This document shows, piece by piece, positions 43,021 through 54,080 of a DNA stretch of 64,000 nucleotides. The first letter of the stretch is position 1, and each line of letters opens with the position of its first letter. Origin of the DNA: Paragyromitra xinjiangensis (lineage: Eukaryota > Ascomycota > Pezizomycetes > Pezizales > Discinaceae); contig JBCAMK010000016.1 of the NCBI GenBank assembly GCA_038503065.1, positions 744,001 to 808,000 of the forward strand, written 5' to 3'. Made by a program: the position numbers and the translations under genes. Under the pieces are notes generated by a model, which did not search any database, had not been told where the DNA came from, and saw only the letters and a list, made by a program, of their open reading frames with translations.

Positions 43021-45657
43021 AAAGACCTCACCAACGATGAGATTCGGAAAGCAATCATGACCTCAGCACCAAAGAAAGCCCCTGGACCTGATGGAATTGG
43101 CTTCCTATGCATTCTAAAAGCATACCAAGTCGACCCAACGCAGTTCAATTCCTTCTACAAAGCCACCATGAAAGCAGGATACCACCCAACCATATGGCGT
43201 GAAGCTACAATTGCAATCATCAGAAAGGCCAATAAACCTGACTATACGATAGCAAAAGCCTACAGACCAGTATCACTCCTCAACTGCCTTGGCAAAGTCT
43301 CAGAAAAAATCATAGCAACCCGATAAGCATTTATGGCAGAAAGATACCACCTTCTCCATAGATGGCAAATTGGAGGTCGACCAAAAAGATCAGCTGTGGA
43401 TGCTTGCATGCTTATCAGCACGCTTGCTAATGCAGCCAAAAAGAAAGGCCTAACACTCTCTGCACTTTGCATGGACGTGAAAGGTGCATATGATTTTGTA
43501 TTCAAACGACGACTGATCAAGACCATGATAGAACTGGACCTCCCACTTCCCATCTGCCGATGGGTGGACTCCTTCCTCAGCAATCGAACAGCCTGCATTG
43601 CATTCGACGGTGAAATTGAATCCATGGCACCCATTCAAACTGGCATCCCACAAGGATCTCCAACCTCCCCTATCCTCTTCCTCCTCTACCTGGCTCCGTT
43701 GTTCAACGAGCTAGAAGAAAAAAATCCTGATTCCACCTGCCCCAGCTATGTTGATGATGTGGGCCTTCTGGTTACAGGAAAGTCTGAAGCAGAAAACACT
43801 CGAACACTGGAAGCAATGGCACTCACCTCCTCCGAATGGGGTGAGAAAAATGCCTTGTACTTTGACAATCCAAAGACAGAACTCACTCACTTCCACTCCA
43901 GACGAACAACTGACACCTCTGATGAAGCCAAAGTCACAATGCCTGATGGCAACGTGATTGAGGCTGCAGATGTCCAGCGATGGCTGGGTGTCTGGTTTGA
44001 CCGCAAACTCACATTCAAGCATCATGTGAAGACCAAAGCTGCCTCCGCACTTCAAGCCTTCATGGCTATCTCCCGTCTCGCGAGCACAGAAAGAGGACTG
44101 AGTTACAAAGCACTCCGCCAACTCTACCAAACCTGTGTAGCCACCATCAGTGACTTCGGAGCTGAAGTATGGTGGAACGGGCAGATTGGACTCAGCAACA
44201 CCATCCAGAAAGTCCAAAACCAAGCAATGCGCAAGATTGCTGGAGCCTTCAGAACCTCACCTGTCCATGCCCTGGAAGCAGAGACAGGACTCCTCCCTAC
44301 CCCAATCAGACTGGACGAGTTGCAAAGGAAATATGCACTCCAAGTCCTTTCCCTACCCAACACCCATCCCATCACCTCCCTCTGCCCTGACTCCTGGCCT
44401 TCAACCCAGGAAAACGACAACCCAGATAGCTCCAACAACACTCCATGGCACCAAACCACCATTTCCCCCAAATACGAAACAAGACTACATAGGATACTGG
44501 CATCTACCAACAAATGGGTCCAGCCACAATCAGAGATTGAATGCATAGGCAATCTGGCATGTCCACCATGGCACCAAAACACCATAGACATCTACATTGA
44601 CCCTGCAGACAAAGACGCAGCAGCAGAAAACCATCGGAACCACACAGCTGGAGACAGTACTAGGACTGATCGCCTAGTATTCTACACTGATGGCTCCCTC
44701 CTGGAAGGCAAAACAGGAGCTGGAGTTGCTGGTTTCCGCAGAGGTCACGCTGTGGTCAACAAATCCTACCACCTTGGCAAAGAAAATGAAGTCTTCGACG
44801 CAGAACTTTATGGTATTGCAAAAGCCACTAAGCATGCAATCCTACAAGTACAGCGATCACCTCACCTGACAAACAATGTCTACATCTACTGTGACAACCA
44901 AGCAGCAGTACAACGAATGACAACACCCCTCCCTATGCTAGGCTAACACCTGGTCATTGAAGCTTGCAACAACTTGCTTCAACTCGAAGACAGTGGCATC
45001 AAAACCCATGTTTATTGGGTACCAGGACATGTCAACGTTGCTGGCAACGAGCTAGCTGATAAGCTCGCCAAGATAGGAGCCCAAGGAACCAGGATAGAAT
45101 CAGATGTCCTCACCTCCATCACATACCTCAAGAGAAACATCAAGGAACACTCCCTGACGACATGGAAAGCCAAATGGAAGCAGGCAAAGAAAGGCCGCAG
45201 CTACTACGGACAACCAGCACTGAAACCAAGTGCCCCGCTGAGGGGAAACATCCCCAGAAGAACAGCCTCCACCATCACTCAAATGAGAACCGGACATGGA
45301 TACACCAAATCCTACCTCGCCAGAATCCCTACCAACAACATTGAAGACACTAAATGCAAATGTGGCTTCGATAACCAAACACCACAACACCTACTGCTAG
45401 AGTGTGGCCAGGAACCACTTCCTACCCATCGCAAAGCACTCAAAGCAGCCCTTAAACCAATGCCACTCACATGGAGAACTGCGATGCATACCAATGCTGG
45501 CCTGGCTGCCACCATTGAAACATTCCTCACACCAACCCAAATTGCTACCAGAAATTGGACCCTGGAACGACAAGAAGACAACAGGTACTCCCACCAAGGA
45601 ATATACCTCTACAACGACGAAGAGGAAGAGAGCGAAGGAGAAAGAGAGAACGGCTAG
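43021..45657 (+). pseudogene. LINE C ORF2 fragment (RT and RNase H) with two stops
   Basis: In frame from KDLTNDEIRKAIMTSAP at 43021. The RT motifs are APGPDGIGF, KAYRPVSLLNCLGK, MDVKGAYDFV, GIPQGSPTSP and catalytic YVDDVGLL (about 43748-43771). The RNase H motifs are YTDGSLLEGKTGAG, DAELYGIAKA, YCDNQAAVQ and VPGHVNVAGNELADKLA. A C-terminal CKCG...H...C finger follows. In-frame TAA codons at 43324-43326 and 44944-44946 break it. The second sits between RNase H motifs where a Gln codon is likely. The protein is clearly divergent from families A and D. Confidence 0.9.
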
Positions 45658-46086
45658 TAAAGAACGGGCTATAGGCCCAAAGCATGCGATGGTGAAGGAC
45701 GATAGAAAACTGATGAATACCCTGAAAGTGGGGTGAGATGGAATATGACCGTGTGGAGGATCTCTGATTATAAAAACTGTTTGAGTATTTCCCTATGATT
45801 TTACCCTGTCGATTGATATTCCGTTCGTTTCTACTGTTCGGTAGAACTTTGAGATAAAAATTGTTATTTCTTCTTTTGTTATTTTCCTTTTGTTATTTTG
45901 TTTTGATTTATGTTTCTTCTGTTTTTCGCAAAGGGATATCTGATGTGGATATCTACTAATTAGTTGGTTCATGTTCGCGGAGGATTTTCCTTTGTTAGTT
46001 ATTGTGTGGTCATGGGGTTTCCTTTCACTGTATGCCATATCCGTTACGGATTTATGCAATATGAGCAATAAATAAATAAATAAATA
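45658..46086 (+). other. LINE C 3' UTR, hairpin and AATA tail
   Basis: About 430 bp without a coding ORF. The block GGGCTATAGGCCCAAAGCATG with GCGATGGTGAAGGA (45666-45699) is nearly identical to B0. The hairpin ATCCG-tta-CGGAT (46039-46051) precedes the AATA-repeat tail. This shared 3' end is what links family B to family C. Confidence 0.82.
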
Positions 46087-47141
46087 ATGATCTCCTGGTC
46101 AATGCGTCCGGTTTTCCTCCTTGTTTTCCTGGGCGATAAGTAATAACAAAATTAAAACGTGAAAGGTACTTGGCCCATCTGGCTTGTCGACGGTTCAATT
46201 GCTTGGTGGTCATGAAATACTCCATGTTTTTATGGTCTGAAATAACAGAAATGGGGTTTGCCACTCCTTCCAGTTCCGGTCTCCATTCTTCAAAAGTGCG
46301 AATGATGGCAAGCAGTTCCTTGTCGTAGATTTCGTAATTGCACTCTGCCGGAGAGTGTTTTTTGGAAAAGAAGGCCGCTGGATGTAATACTCCGTTGTCA
46401 TCATACTGAGAGAGAACGCCAGCGGACACATAATCGGAAGCATCTGTTTCCACGAAGATTTTCTTATCCGGGTCAAAGTGCATCAGGATTGGAGCGGTGG
46501 TGAAAGCAAGTTTCAAGTCATCGAACGCCTGCTGTGCTTTTGGGGACCATTCAAAAGGTGTATCCTTTTTTGTTAGCGCTGTGAGGGGTGACGAAAGCCG
46601 TGAGAACCCAAATATGAACTGTCGGTAAAAGTTTGCAAACCCTAAGAAAGCTTGGACGTCTTTGACTGATTTTGGAATTCCCCATTCGCATACCGCTTTC
46701 AATTTCTCCTCATCCATGCTGATACCGTCCGGCGAGAGAATTAAACCCAAGTACTTTGTTGATTGGGTATGGAATTCGCATTTCTCAGGTTTAAGGAGGA
46801 TTCCTTGTTGTTTGAGGGCCTGGAGGACCTTACGAACATGTTCCTTGTGTTCTTCCAAGTCGTCGCTGTAAATCAAGATGTCATCGAGATAGGCGGTGCA
46901 AAAGATGTCCAGGTATTTGGTAAGGCAATCGTTAACAAAGCGTTGGAAGGTGCCAGGTGCGTTAGTGAGTCCAAAGGGCATGACCTTGTATTCATAGAGG
47001 CCGTAACGGGTGCGGAATGCTGTTTTCCATTCTTCTCCTTCTGCCATCCGTATTTGATTATACCCCATGCGGAGATCCAGCTTGGTGTACCATTTTGCCT
47101 TAGCCAAGCGGTCTAGGGTTTCTCGGATGAGGGGAGAAGTA
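46087..47141 (-). pseudogene. gypsy2 pol: RT and RNase H fragment
   Basis: Minus-strand Ty3/gypsy pol. It reads leftward from [22 protein letters not shown] (right end, about 47140), through the RT with catalytic YLDDILIYS (around 46880), [10 protein letters not shown] and RNase H ([25 protein letters not shown]), to the tether ([17 protein letters not shown]). There it is cut by LINE C. The right end is cut inside the RT by the LTR at 47142. The visible part has no internal stop. The rest of the element must lie left of LINE C and right of the D array, both outside the window. Confidence 0.9.
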
Positions 47142-47816
47142 TGTAACAGGGGTAGGCCTAGGTAGATGGGCTAGGAGTACGGCCGTTGCGAAATGGATAT
47201 AGATCAGGTTCAGAATCTGATTCTTTCGTGCAAACTACTCAAGAATCTTAAGGGCTCAATTCTCGCTTGAAGAATAGAGCAGCAGGGAGGAGCATTCGCG
47301 ATGTATTTAACACCTGCGTTCCGCAGTCCTCGCTCTGCTGTGCTCTAGTGGGGGACTGGGTTTGACCCGGAGTCCCATTGCCAAATGGACTGGTGTTCTA
47401 CTCCGGAAGACCTTCCGTACTTCCGGGGGCTATGCTCCAAGAGCTGCCGCACCTCCATTAGCAATCTGACCACTCTAGACTCTATGAACCACTGGCATAG
47501 TCCTGCACACTGCAGTCCTACATGCACGGTGCAGTTCAGTCTAATCCGCATGTGTATTACTTGTAGATAGCGCTGCCAGTGCGTTTGCCTATCAGCTTCC
47601 GCTGATGCATACAGCACAGGTTGATTCAGAACTCTACCACTTCCTCGGAGTGGTAGATGCAGCCGTCTATGTGCCATCAGCTCGTCAACTGATGCACATG
47701 CGGTTCCTCTGTATCAACCAGATCAGTGGGACGCGGTAGCTCTCTGCATGTGGGAGCAACCCCACCGATGCAGGCTCCTACTGTCCCATCAGTCCGGCCC
47801 TATTCTACTACACATG
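47142..47816 (-). mobile_element. Diverged gypsy LTR, reversed and cut by LINE D
   Basis: It begins TGTAACAGGGGTAGGCC, the reverse complement of an LTR 3' end. Blocks in the order expected for a reversed gypsy1-type LTR follow: ACGGCCGTTGC, TTTCGTGCA, AATCTTAAGGG, CCTATTCTAC, CACATG. It diverges strongly from the other two LTRs. The five bases to its left (AAGTA, 47137-47141) are the expected target duplication. It stops about 20-30 bp short of its 5' end, where family D begins. Whether it is a solo LTR or the 3' LTR of a longer element cannot be told from this side. Confidence 0.8.
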
Positions 47817-48173
47817 CTAGAGGCAGTATATAATAAGCGACCGCCCATCTCGCTTCCATTTCTCCCTTCATCATCTCCGACCGCAAACTCAACACCACAA
47901 ACCACCTCTCCCAGAATCTCACGAAACCAAAAAGTCTCTATCTCTTTGGCATCGTTCATCACCACACCCCATCCCGCATCTGGGAACTCATCACTCCCAC
48001 CGCTCCCCCATCAACCTGGCTCCCAATACTCCCCCCAGAGTATCGCCATCACCACCCGCAACTCCTGTCCGACTTGTTTGGGCCGCTACTTCGCCAACGC
48101 CAATTGTTTCGCCCGAATTTCTCTTTTGGCTCCTACTGTCCCATCAGTCCGTAGCCCTATTCTACTCCACATA
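47773..48173 (+). repeat. Duplicated LTR/D 5'-end junction with 44 bp filler
   Basis: The segment from GGCTCCTACTGTCCCATCAG (47773), across the LTR/D boundary and 267 bp of D 5' sequence (47817-48083), is repeated from 48128. Between the copies is a 44 bp stretch (48084-48127) found in neither the LTR nor D. The first D fragment keeps the 5' end and lacks the rest, the opposite of usual LINE 5' truncation, so a duplication or template switch is likelier than an independent insertion. Confidence 0.8.
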
Positions 48174-48519
48174 CTAGAGGCAGTATATAACAAGCGACCG
48201 CCCACCTCGCTTCCACATCTCCCTCCATCATCTCCGACCGCAAACTCAACACAACAAACCACCTCTCCCAGAATCTCACGAAACCAAAAAGTCTCTATCT
48301 CTTTGGCATCGTTCATCACCACACCCCATCCCGCATCTGGGAACTCATCACTCCCACCGCTCCCCCATCAACCTGGCTCCCAATACTCCCCCCAGAGTAT
48401 CGCCATCACCACCCGCAACTCCTGTCCGACTTGTTTGGGCACCCATCACACCCACACCCATTGCTGGGCGCAAACGCACATCCAGCCACCTCTCTCCCCA
48501 TCTCACCCGAACCTCCAAC
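48174..48519 (+). promoter_or_regulatory. D1 5' UTR with TATA-like start block
   Basis: Non-coding leader of 346 bp, repeated in D2 (55735-56080) and D3 (61407-61750). All begin with CTAGAGGCAGTATATAA followed by the conserved GCGACCGCCCA. The TATATAA lies within the first 20 bp of the element. An internal promoter is an inference; only the conservation is directly visible. Confidence 0.5.
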
Positions 48520-49956
48520 ATGTCTGCACCTGAAGACAGCACTGCCCTCTCTGCCTTTGACCCCGCAGATCTCCCAATGGAAGACAAACCCGCCTCAAAT
48601 CACAGCAGCTCTTCCAGTGAACATGACGACGATGAAAGCGTCGGAGGTCAAGAATATAACTCCAAACTCAACTTCACCCAAATCCCCGCCGAAGAAATGG
48701 CAAACATGACCAATGCCACTACCACCAACTATCTCGCTTGGTTCATCCAGAGCCAATTCAACTCGATGAAAGACGAATTTGAGAGACAAATGGACACCCT
48801 CCTTGCTCAAATCAAATTCAATAACATCCAAAACACCAATACCACCTCCAAACTCGCGGAAATTAAAGCGCAAAACATTTCGCTCCAAAACACCGTCCGC
48901 TCCTTAGACGCCAGACTCCTACACCTACAAACCAACCAAAGCGCCAAAGCCAACACCCCCGCCGCAAACAGCAAACCTCCCACCACAAACACCAGCAAAC
49001 CCTCCAACACCAACACCAACAAAGCACAAGAAACCTATGCCAGCAAAGCCACAACAGCACCTGGCGAAAACAACTTCACCACCGTCACCAACCGAAAAAC
49101 CCCAAAAATTCAACCACTCTACAAGCCCGACTTCACCACCGATAAAAGAGAAATCATTATCGAACTCACCGAACCCCTTCCCGCCTCAGCCACCCCAGAT
49201 TCCATACTCAATGCCATCAACAACCGCCTAGGAGCTGTCAACACATGCATCCTAGCCGTCCGGAAAACCAACAACGACAATCTCATCCTCACCACCAAAC
49301 CCAACGAAGCCGCTGACAAATTCATCGAACAATACGAACATGAAATCACCTCAGCATGCAACCTCCTCAAAATCCCAATCACCAACATTAGAATCAACAG
49401 CAGGTGGTCTAAATTCATCATCGACGCTGTCCCCCTAAACTTCAACCTCGAACCCGTCACACCCACCACTATCACCAATGCCCTTCAAGCCGCCCTACCT
49501 GACGTACAATTGGCCCAAGCCCCAAGATGGCTATCCACAGAAGAGAAACGCGTTGGCAAAAAAGCCTCTTCCATTGTCATCGCCCTACCTGCCAAACACA
49601 CCCTCAAAACCCTAGGCTTTACCTACCTCAACATTCTAAACGCCACCTGCAAAATCCGCGAATACCACCCCATCAACCCCACCACCCAATGCCGAAACTG
49701 TCAAAAACTTGGACACCACGACGCCACCTGCAAACAAGAAGTTGCCTGCGCCATCTGCGCACTTGCCCACCACACCAAAGACCACAAATGTGACCAAATC
49801 ACATGCAGAGGAGGTGCCAGATGCACACATATGCCACTTAGATGCGCCTGCTGCAACACCAACCAACACACCGCCATTGATTGCCCCGAAAAAATGAAGA
49901 CCAGAGCACTCTATCTTGCTCAACGCGCCCAGAAAACCAACAACCGTAATGATTAA
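48520..49956 (+). CDS. LINE D1 ORF1 protein (gag-like)
   Basis: 478 codons, intact, from ATG (MSAPEDSTAL). It has an acidic N-terminus (SSSSEHDDDESVGG), a long coiled coil at about residues 75-145 (MKDEFERQMDTLLAQIKF through ISLQNTVRSLDARLLHL), an Asn/Thr/Pro linker, and a central conserved domain (RINSRWSKFIIDAVPL, homologous to the family A block). Three Cys/His clusters follow, the first CRNCQKLGHHDATC, and the tail is basic. It is homologous to A ORF1 over its whole length but clearly diverged. Its stop overlaps the ORF2 start by 8 nt (ATGATTAA). Confidence 0.9.
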   Translation: MSAPEDSTALSAFDPADLPMEDKPASNHSSSSSEHDDDESVGGQEYNSKLNFTQIPAEEMANMTNATTTNYLAWFIQSQFNSMKDEFERQMDTLLAQIKFNNIQNTNTTSKLAEIKAQNISLQNTVRSLDARLLHLQTNQSAKANTPAANSKPPTTNTSKPSNTNTNKAQETYASKATTAPGENNFTTVTNRKTPKIQPLYKPDFTTDKREIIIELTEPLPASATPDSILNAINNRLGAVNTCILAVRKTNNDNLILTTKPNEAADKFIEQYEHEITSACNLLKIPITNIRINSRWSKFIIDAVPLNFNLEPVTPTTITNALQAALPDVQLAQAPRWLSTEEKRVGKKASSIVIALPAKHTLKTLGFTYLNILNATCKIREYHPINPTTQCRNCQKLGHHDATCKQEVACAICALAHHTKDHKCDQITCRGGARCTHMPLRCACCNTNQHTAIDCPEKMKTRALYLAQRAQKTNNRND

Positions 49957-52599
49957 ACAGACAACACAAATCACAGGCATAGCCCAAGTGCAACAACTGA
50001 ATTGCGCTAAAGGAAAGGCCTCCACTCTTTCAGTACTTCATCATGCAAACATCAATACCCAACTCGCCGTACTCGCACTACAAGACCCATGGTCAGAAAC
50101 CCAGGGCCTACCACCAAACATCACAAATTTTTACCGCTTCTCACCAACAAATCAAAATCCCAAATGCGTCACCTACATAAACGCAAACATGAACCTAAAC
50201 CCACGCATTTCAACCTCTTTCTTCAACAATGCCATATCAATCATCATCACCACAGCAATAGGTGACATTGAAATCTCCAACATCTACGCCAATCACACAC
50301 CAACGACACACACCTACCTCAACATGCATCGCTTCCTTCCCATGCACATAATACTAGCAGACACAAACCTACACCACACATGGTGGTATGGAATCGAAAC
50401 CGACACCCATCGCACCTCCATCAACAACACCAGAACAACAGCCAACCAACTCGTAGACTGGCTAGAAGACCACAACTACCAACTCATCAATCACCCAGGT
50501 ATCTTCACACATTTCCCTAGAAATGGCAACAGAAATTCCATCATAGATCTCACCTTATTTAAAAATATACAACAATACCTCATAACGTGGCAATCCGATC
50601 AAGGACTAAGAGACAACTCTGACCACACCCTAATCACAACTACTATATTTCTACCACCAAAGCCCACAGCCACACCTAAACGCAACCTCAACAAAGCAAA
50701 CTGGATTCAATTCCACAACATAATAAAACAATCAGCACTCAACAATTCTCAACCCACCAACGCCAGTGAAACCACCAAAGAATGCAAACAGCTCACCTCC
50801 CTAATACAATTCGCCACCATCACAGCCATACCCCTATCGAAACCTAGTCAACACTCCAAAGGCTGGTGGACCCACGAACTTTCCAAATTAAAAAGGAAAA
50901 TAAACACCATCAATCACCTAATCAAACGACCCAACCCACCACAGCATGCCAAAAACCTCCTTAAAAACCTCCGAACACAATGGAAAACCGAAATAAATGA
51001 AGCCAAAAAACACCACTGGCACCAACGGCTATCCACCAACGACCCCAAACAAATATGGCAAGCCATCAAACAAACAAATGGCCGCAGACCCCCCACCACA
51101 ATACAACCCCTACACAACGCACCAGATTTCGAAGCACAATGCAATGCCTTCAAATCCACCTTCTTCCCACCTATCCTCGCCTCTCCCCAGCCACTACCAC
51201 AAAACTGGCTTCCCCCACCCACATCAGATCAATCCTTCAACACACCTTATGTCACTCCAGAGTTAATTTTCAAACTACTCGCCAAAACTTCCCCTGCATC
51301 CGCTCCAGGACACGACGGAATCCTCTATCCTCACATACAACACGCTCATCAAGCCGCTCCACTACTTATCCCCAAAATTTTCACAGCTGCCCTTCGCTTC
51401 GGCGCCTTCCCCGACATATGGAAACAAGCAATCGTCACACCCATACCTAAGACAGGCAAAGACGATTACTCCAAACCCAATGCCTACCGCCCCATTTCAT
51501 TATTATCATGTCATGGCAAACTCCTAGAACGTATTATCACCAGACAATTGGAAATCGCTGCAATAAACTCAGGCGCAATCAACCACCAACACACAGGTGG
51601 ACGCACGGGAATCTCAGCAATAGACGCCCTACAACAAATCATCACACCATCCCAATCCTGGCTTGACACCCCCGCCACAACAGGACACCAAAAGCAACTA
51701 CGACCCTCCATCCTAACCACAGACATTGAAGGAGCCTTCAACTGCGTCATACATCAACAAATGACTGCAATTTTCCTCCACTTCAAATTCCCCACTTACC
51801 TAATACAATGGTACCAAAGCTTCACCACCAACCGAACAATAGCTTTCCGCTTTAACAGCACCACAAGCCCAACATCACCCTTTAACAGTGGACTCCCTCA
51901 AGGATCTGCAGTTTCATCCATTGCCTTCACCATATACAGTGCCGCGCTAGACACTGAACCATCACCTTCCAATCTCACTTACTCCAATACTTACATCGAC
52001 GACAATGCCATGTTACAAGCAAGTTTTTCACAAAAATTTGCCACCATGACACTACAACAACGCCTTAACCTCAAAATTGAAAGAGGCTCATACCTCAACA
52101 TTCTCTTTTCCCCACCAAAAACGGAACTCATGCACCTAAGACTCAGTTCCAGAGCCAAAGATCCCACCCCCACTCCCATCACACTGTACGACCAAAGCAT
52201 ATCACCCACTGAACAAAATCCATCAGCAAAAAGCCCGGTCTGCGTCCGGTCGCGCCTAGAGCAGTAGGCGCACTGGGCGCACTGGGCTCGGATTTTTTTT
52301 AGGCACTGCGTTAGGCGCATCGTCTAGTATGGCGTACGTCTGGGCGCGCTGGGCGTGCTGGACGTAGGACCTGCCTCGTCCACGCCCAGGCGCAGGCCTG
52401 GAAAATCCGAGCCTGACATACTGGACGTACAGCCTCCCATGGGCGCATTGGGCGCATTGGGCGTACGATGTCACGCTGCTTGTCACGCTGCTTTGTATGG
52501 CACTAAAAGTCTATTCTGCTCTATGTACATGTAGGACGCAATTCCACCCATTATCTTGCTTCCGCTCTGATCCAGCTGCCTCCAAATCGACTCCCAAGC

Positions 52600-53470
52600 A
52601 ACCTCCCAAGCAGCCTCCGAGTCAGCTGTCTGCCTGCCTCTGAATTGACTCACGAATTGACTCCTGAATTGACCCCGAATCGGCTGTTTCTGAGCCTCCA
52701 AATCCTGCTGAATCCACTGCCGAATTGACTCCTAAATAGACTCCGAATCGGCTGTTTCTAAGCCTCCGAATCGTGCTGAATTGACTGCCGAATAGACTCC
52801 CAAATAGACTCCGAATCCTGCTGAATTGACTGCCGAATTGACTGCCGAATAGACTCCCAAATAGACTCCGAATCCTGCTGAATTGACTGCCGAATTGACT
52901 GCCGAATAGACTCCCAAATAGACTCCGAATCGGCTGTTTCTAAGCCTCCGAATCCTGCTGAATCCACTGCTGAATTGACTCCTCAATCGAGTCCGAATCG
53001 GCTGTTTCTAAGCCTCCGAATCCTGCTGAATTGACTCCCGAATAGACTCCGAATCCCGTGCTTTCCTGCCTCCGAATAGGCTGTTTCCGAGCCTCCGAAT
53101 CCACTGCCAAATTGACTCCTGAATTGACTCCTGAATTGACCCGAATCGGCTATTTCTGAGCCTCCGAATCCTGCTGAATTGACTGCCGAATTGACTCCTG
53201 AATAGACTCCGAATTGGCTGTTTCCGAGTCTCCGAATCGACTCCTGAATTGACTGCTGAATAGGCTCCTGAATAGACTCCGAATCGACTCCCGAATAGGC
53301 TCCGAATTGACTGCGGAATAGGCTCCTGAATAGGCTCCTGAATAGACTCCGAATAGACTCCTGAATAGACTCCGAATTGGCTGCTCAATAGACTCCGAAT
53401 TGACTCCCGAATTGACTCCGAATCGGCTGTTTCTAAGCCTCCAAATTGACTCCTGAATTGACTCTATAGT
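52600..53470. repeat. GACTCC/GAAT minisatellite
   Basis: Short 10-12 bp units of the type GAATTGACTCC, GAATAGACTCC and GAATCGGCTG alternate for about 870 bp. A longer unit of about 65 bp (TGACTGCCGAATAGACTCCC with AATAGACTCCGAATCCTGC) recurs at about 52780-52930. Because units lack stops, repetitive frames such as ESIRQSIQQDS are open on the minus strand. I do not regard them as genes. Confidence 0.85.
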
Positions 53471-53709
53471 ACAGCATGTTAGCACAGTCGATTGACGGGT
53501 AAGAGGTGGGGATTGGAGAGGTGGGGCAAGCGGGAGGTGGAGAGGGGGGAGGTGGAGAGGTGGGAGGCGAGCAGGAGGTGGGAGGCGAGCAGGAGGTGGG
53601 GTGTGTGGTTGATATAAGGGAATTGCTGGCGGAAGGCGTGTGTGAGGTCATGATGAGCCTAGGAGGGTCGGGTAACCGAGGGTTAGGGTTTCGACTTGGC
53701 TGAATTTGC

Positions 53710-54080
53710 GGCCAGGAGACAGTATATGGGCGCATGGGCGTATGATAGAGCAATTGGGCTGCGCAAGGGCGTATGTGGGCGCATGGGCATATGATAGAGC
53801 GGTTGGGCGTATGATAGAGCGATTGTATGGGCGTACTAGGCGTCTATGCATGCTGAGGCGAGCAATAGAGCAAGCGTATGGGCGCATACGCGTATGTGGG
53901 CGTGTGGGCGTGTGGCCGTGGGCGTATGTGGGCGCATGGGCGTATGGACGTACTAGGGCGAGCTATAGAGCAAGCGTATGGCCGTACTAGGCGTACCAAC
54001 GTGCTGGGGCGAGCAATAGAACGAACGTATGGGCGTACTAGACTTATGGACGCAAGCAGGCGTACTGGGCGTTGGGGCCA
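53710..54080. repeat. GGGCGTATG / GATAGAGC repeat zone
   Basis: Irregular tandem repeats of GGGCGTATG, GGGCGCATG, CGTACTAGG and (G/C)(A/T)ATAGAGC, GC-rich compared with the surrounding LINE. A related zone (GGCGCACTGGGCGC, GGACGTA) lies at about 52265-52470 near the other end of the element. This gives a rough mirror arrangement around the minisatellite. Confidence 0.75.

Larger units (their letters stand above)
43019..46086 (+). mobile_element. LINE family C (3' part)
   Basis: Plus-strand LINE cut at its left by gypsy1 and ending at right in an AATA-repeat tail (about 46066-46086). It contains RT, RNase H and a 3' UTR. Its ORF1 and endonuclease lie left of the window. It inserted into gypsy2 pol. 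The 3' UTR matches family B. Confidence 0.88.

Noticed and set aside
47345..47677. Minus-strand 110-codon frame inside the reversed LTR.
   Set aside because: It lies in LTR sequence, has no recognisable domain and is not conserved in the other LTRs.
47748..48533. A 261-codon frame across the LTR/D junction.
   Set aside because: It spans the duplicated D 5' UTR and repeats itself because of the duplication; the D units translate from the later ATG instead.
52265..52480. GGGCGCACTGGGCGC repeats considered as a CRISPR-like or operator array.
   Set aside because: Units are irregular with no unique spacers and sit inside a TIR element of a eukaryote.
53008..53485. Minus-strand open frames in the minisatellite (ESIRQSIQQDS-type repeats).
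   Set aside because: They exist only because the repeat unit lacks stops; several frames are open at once and no domain is seen.
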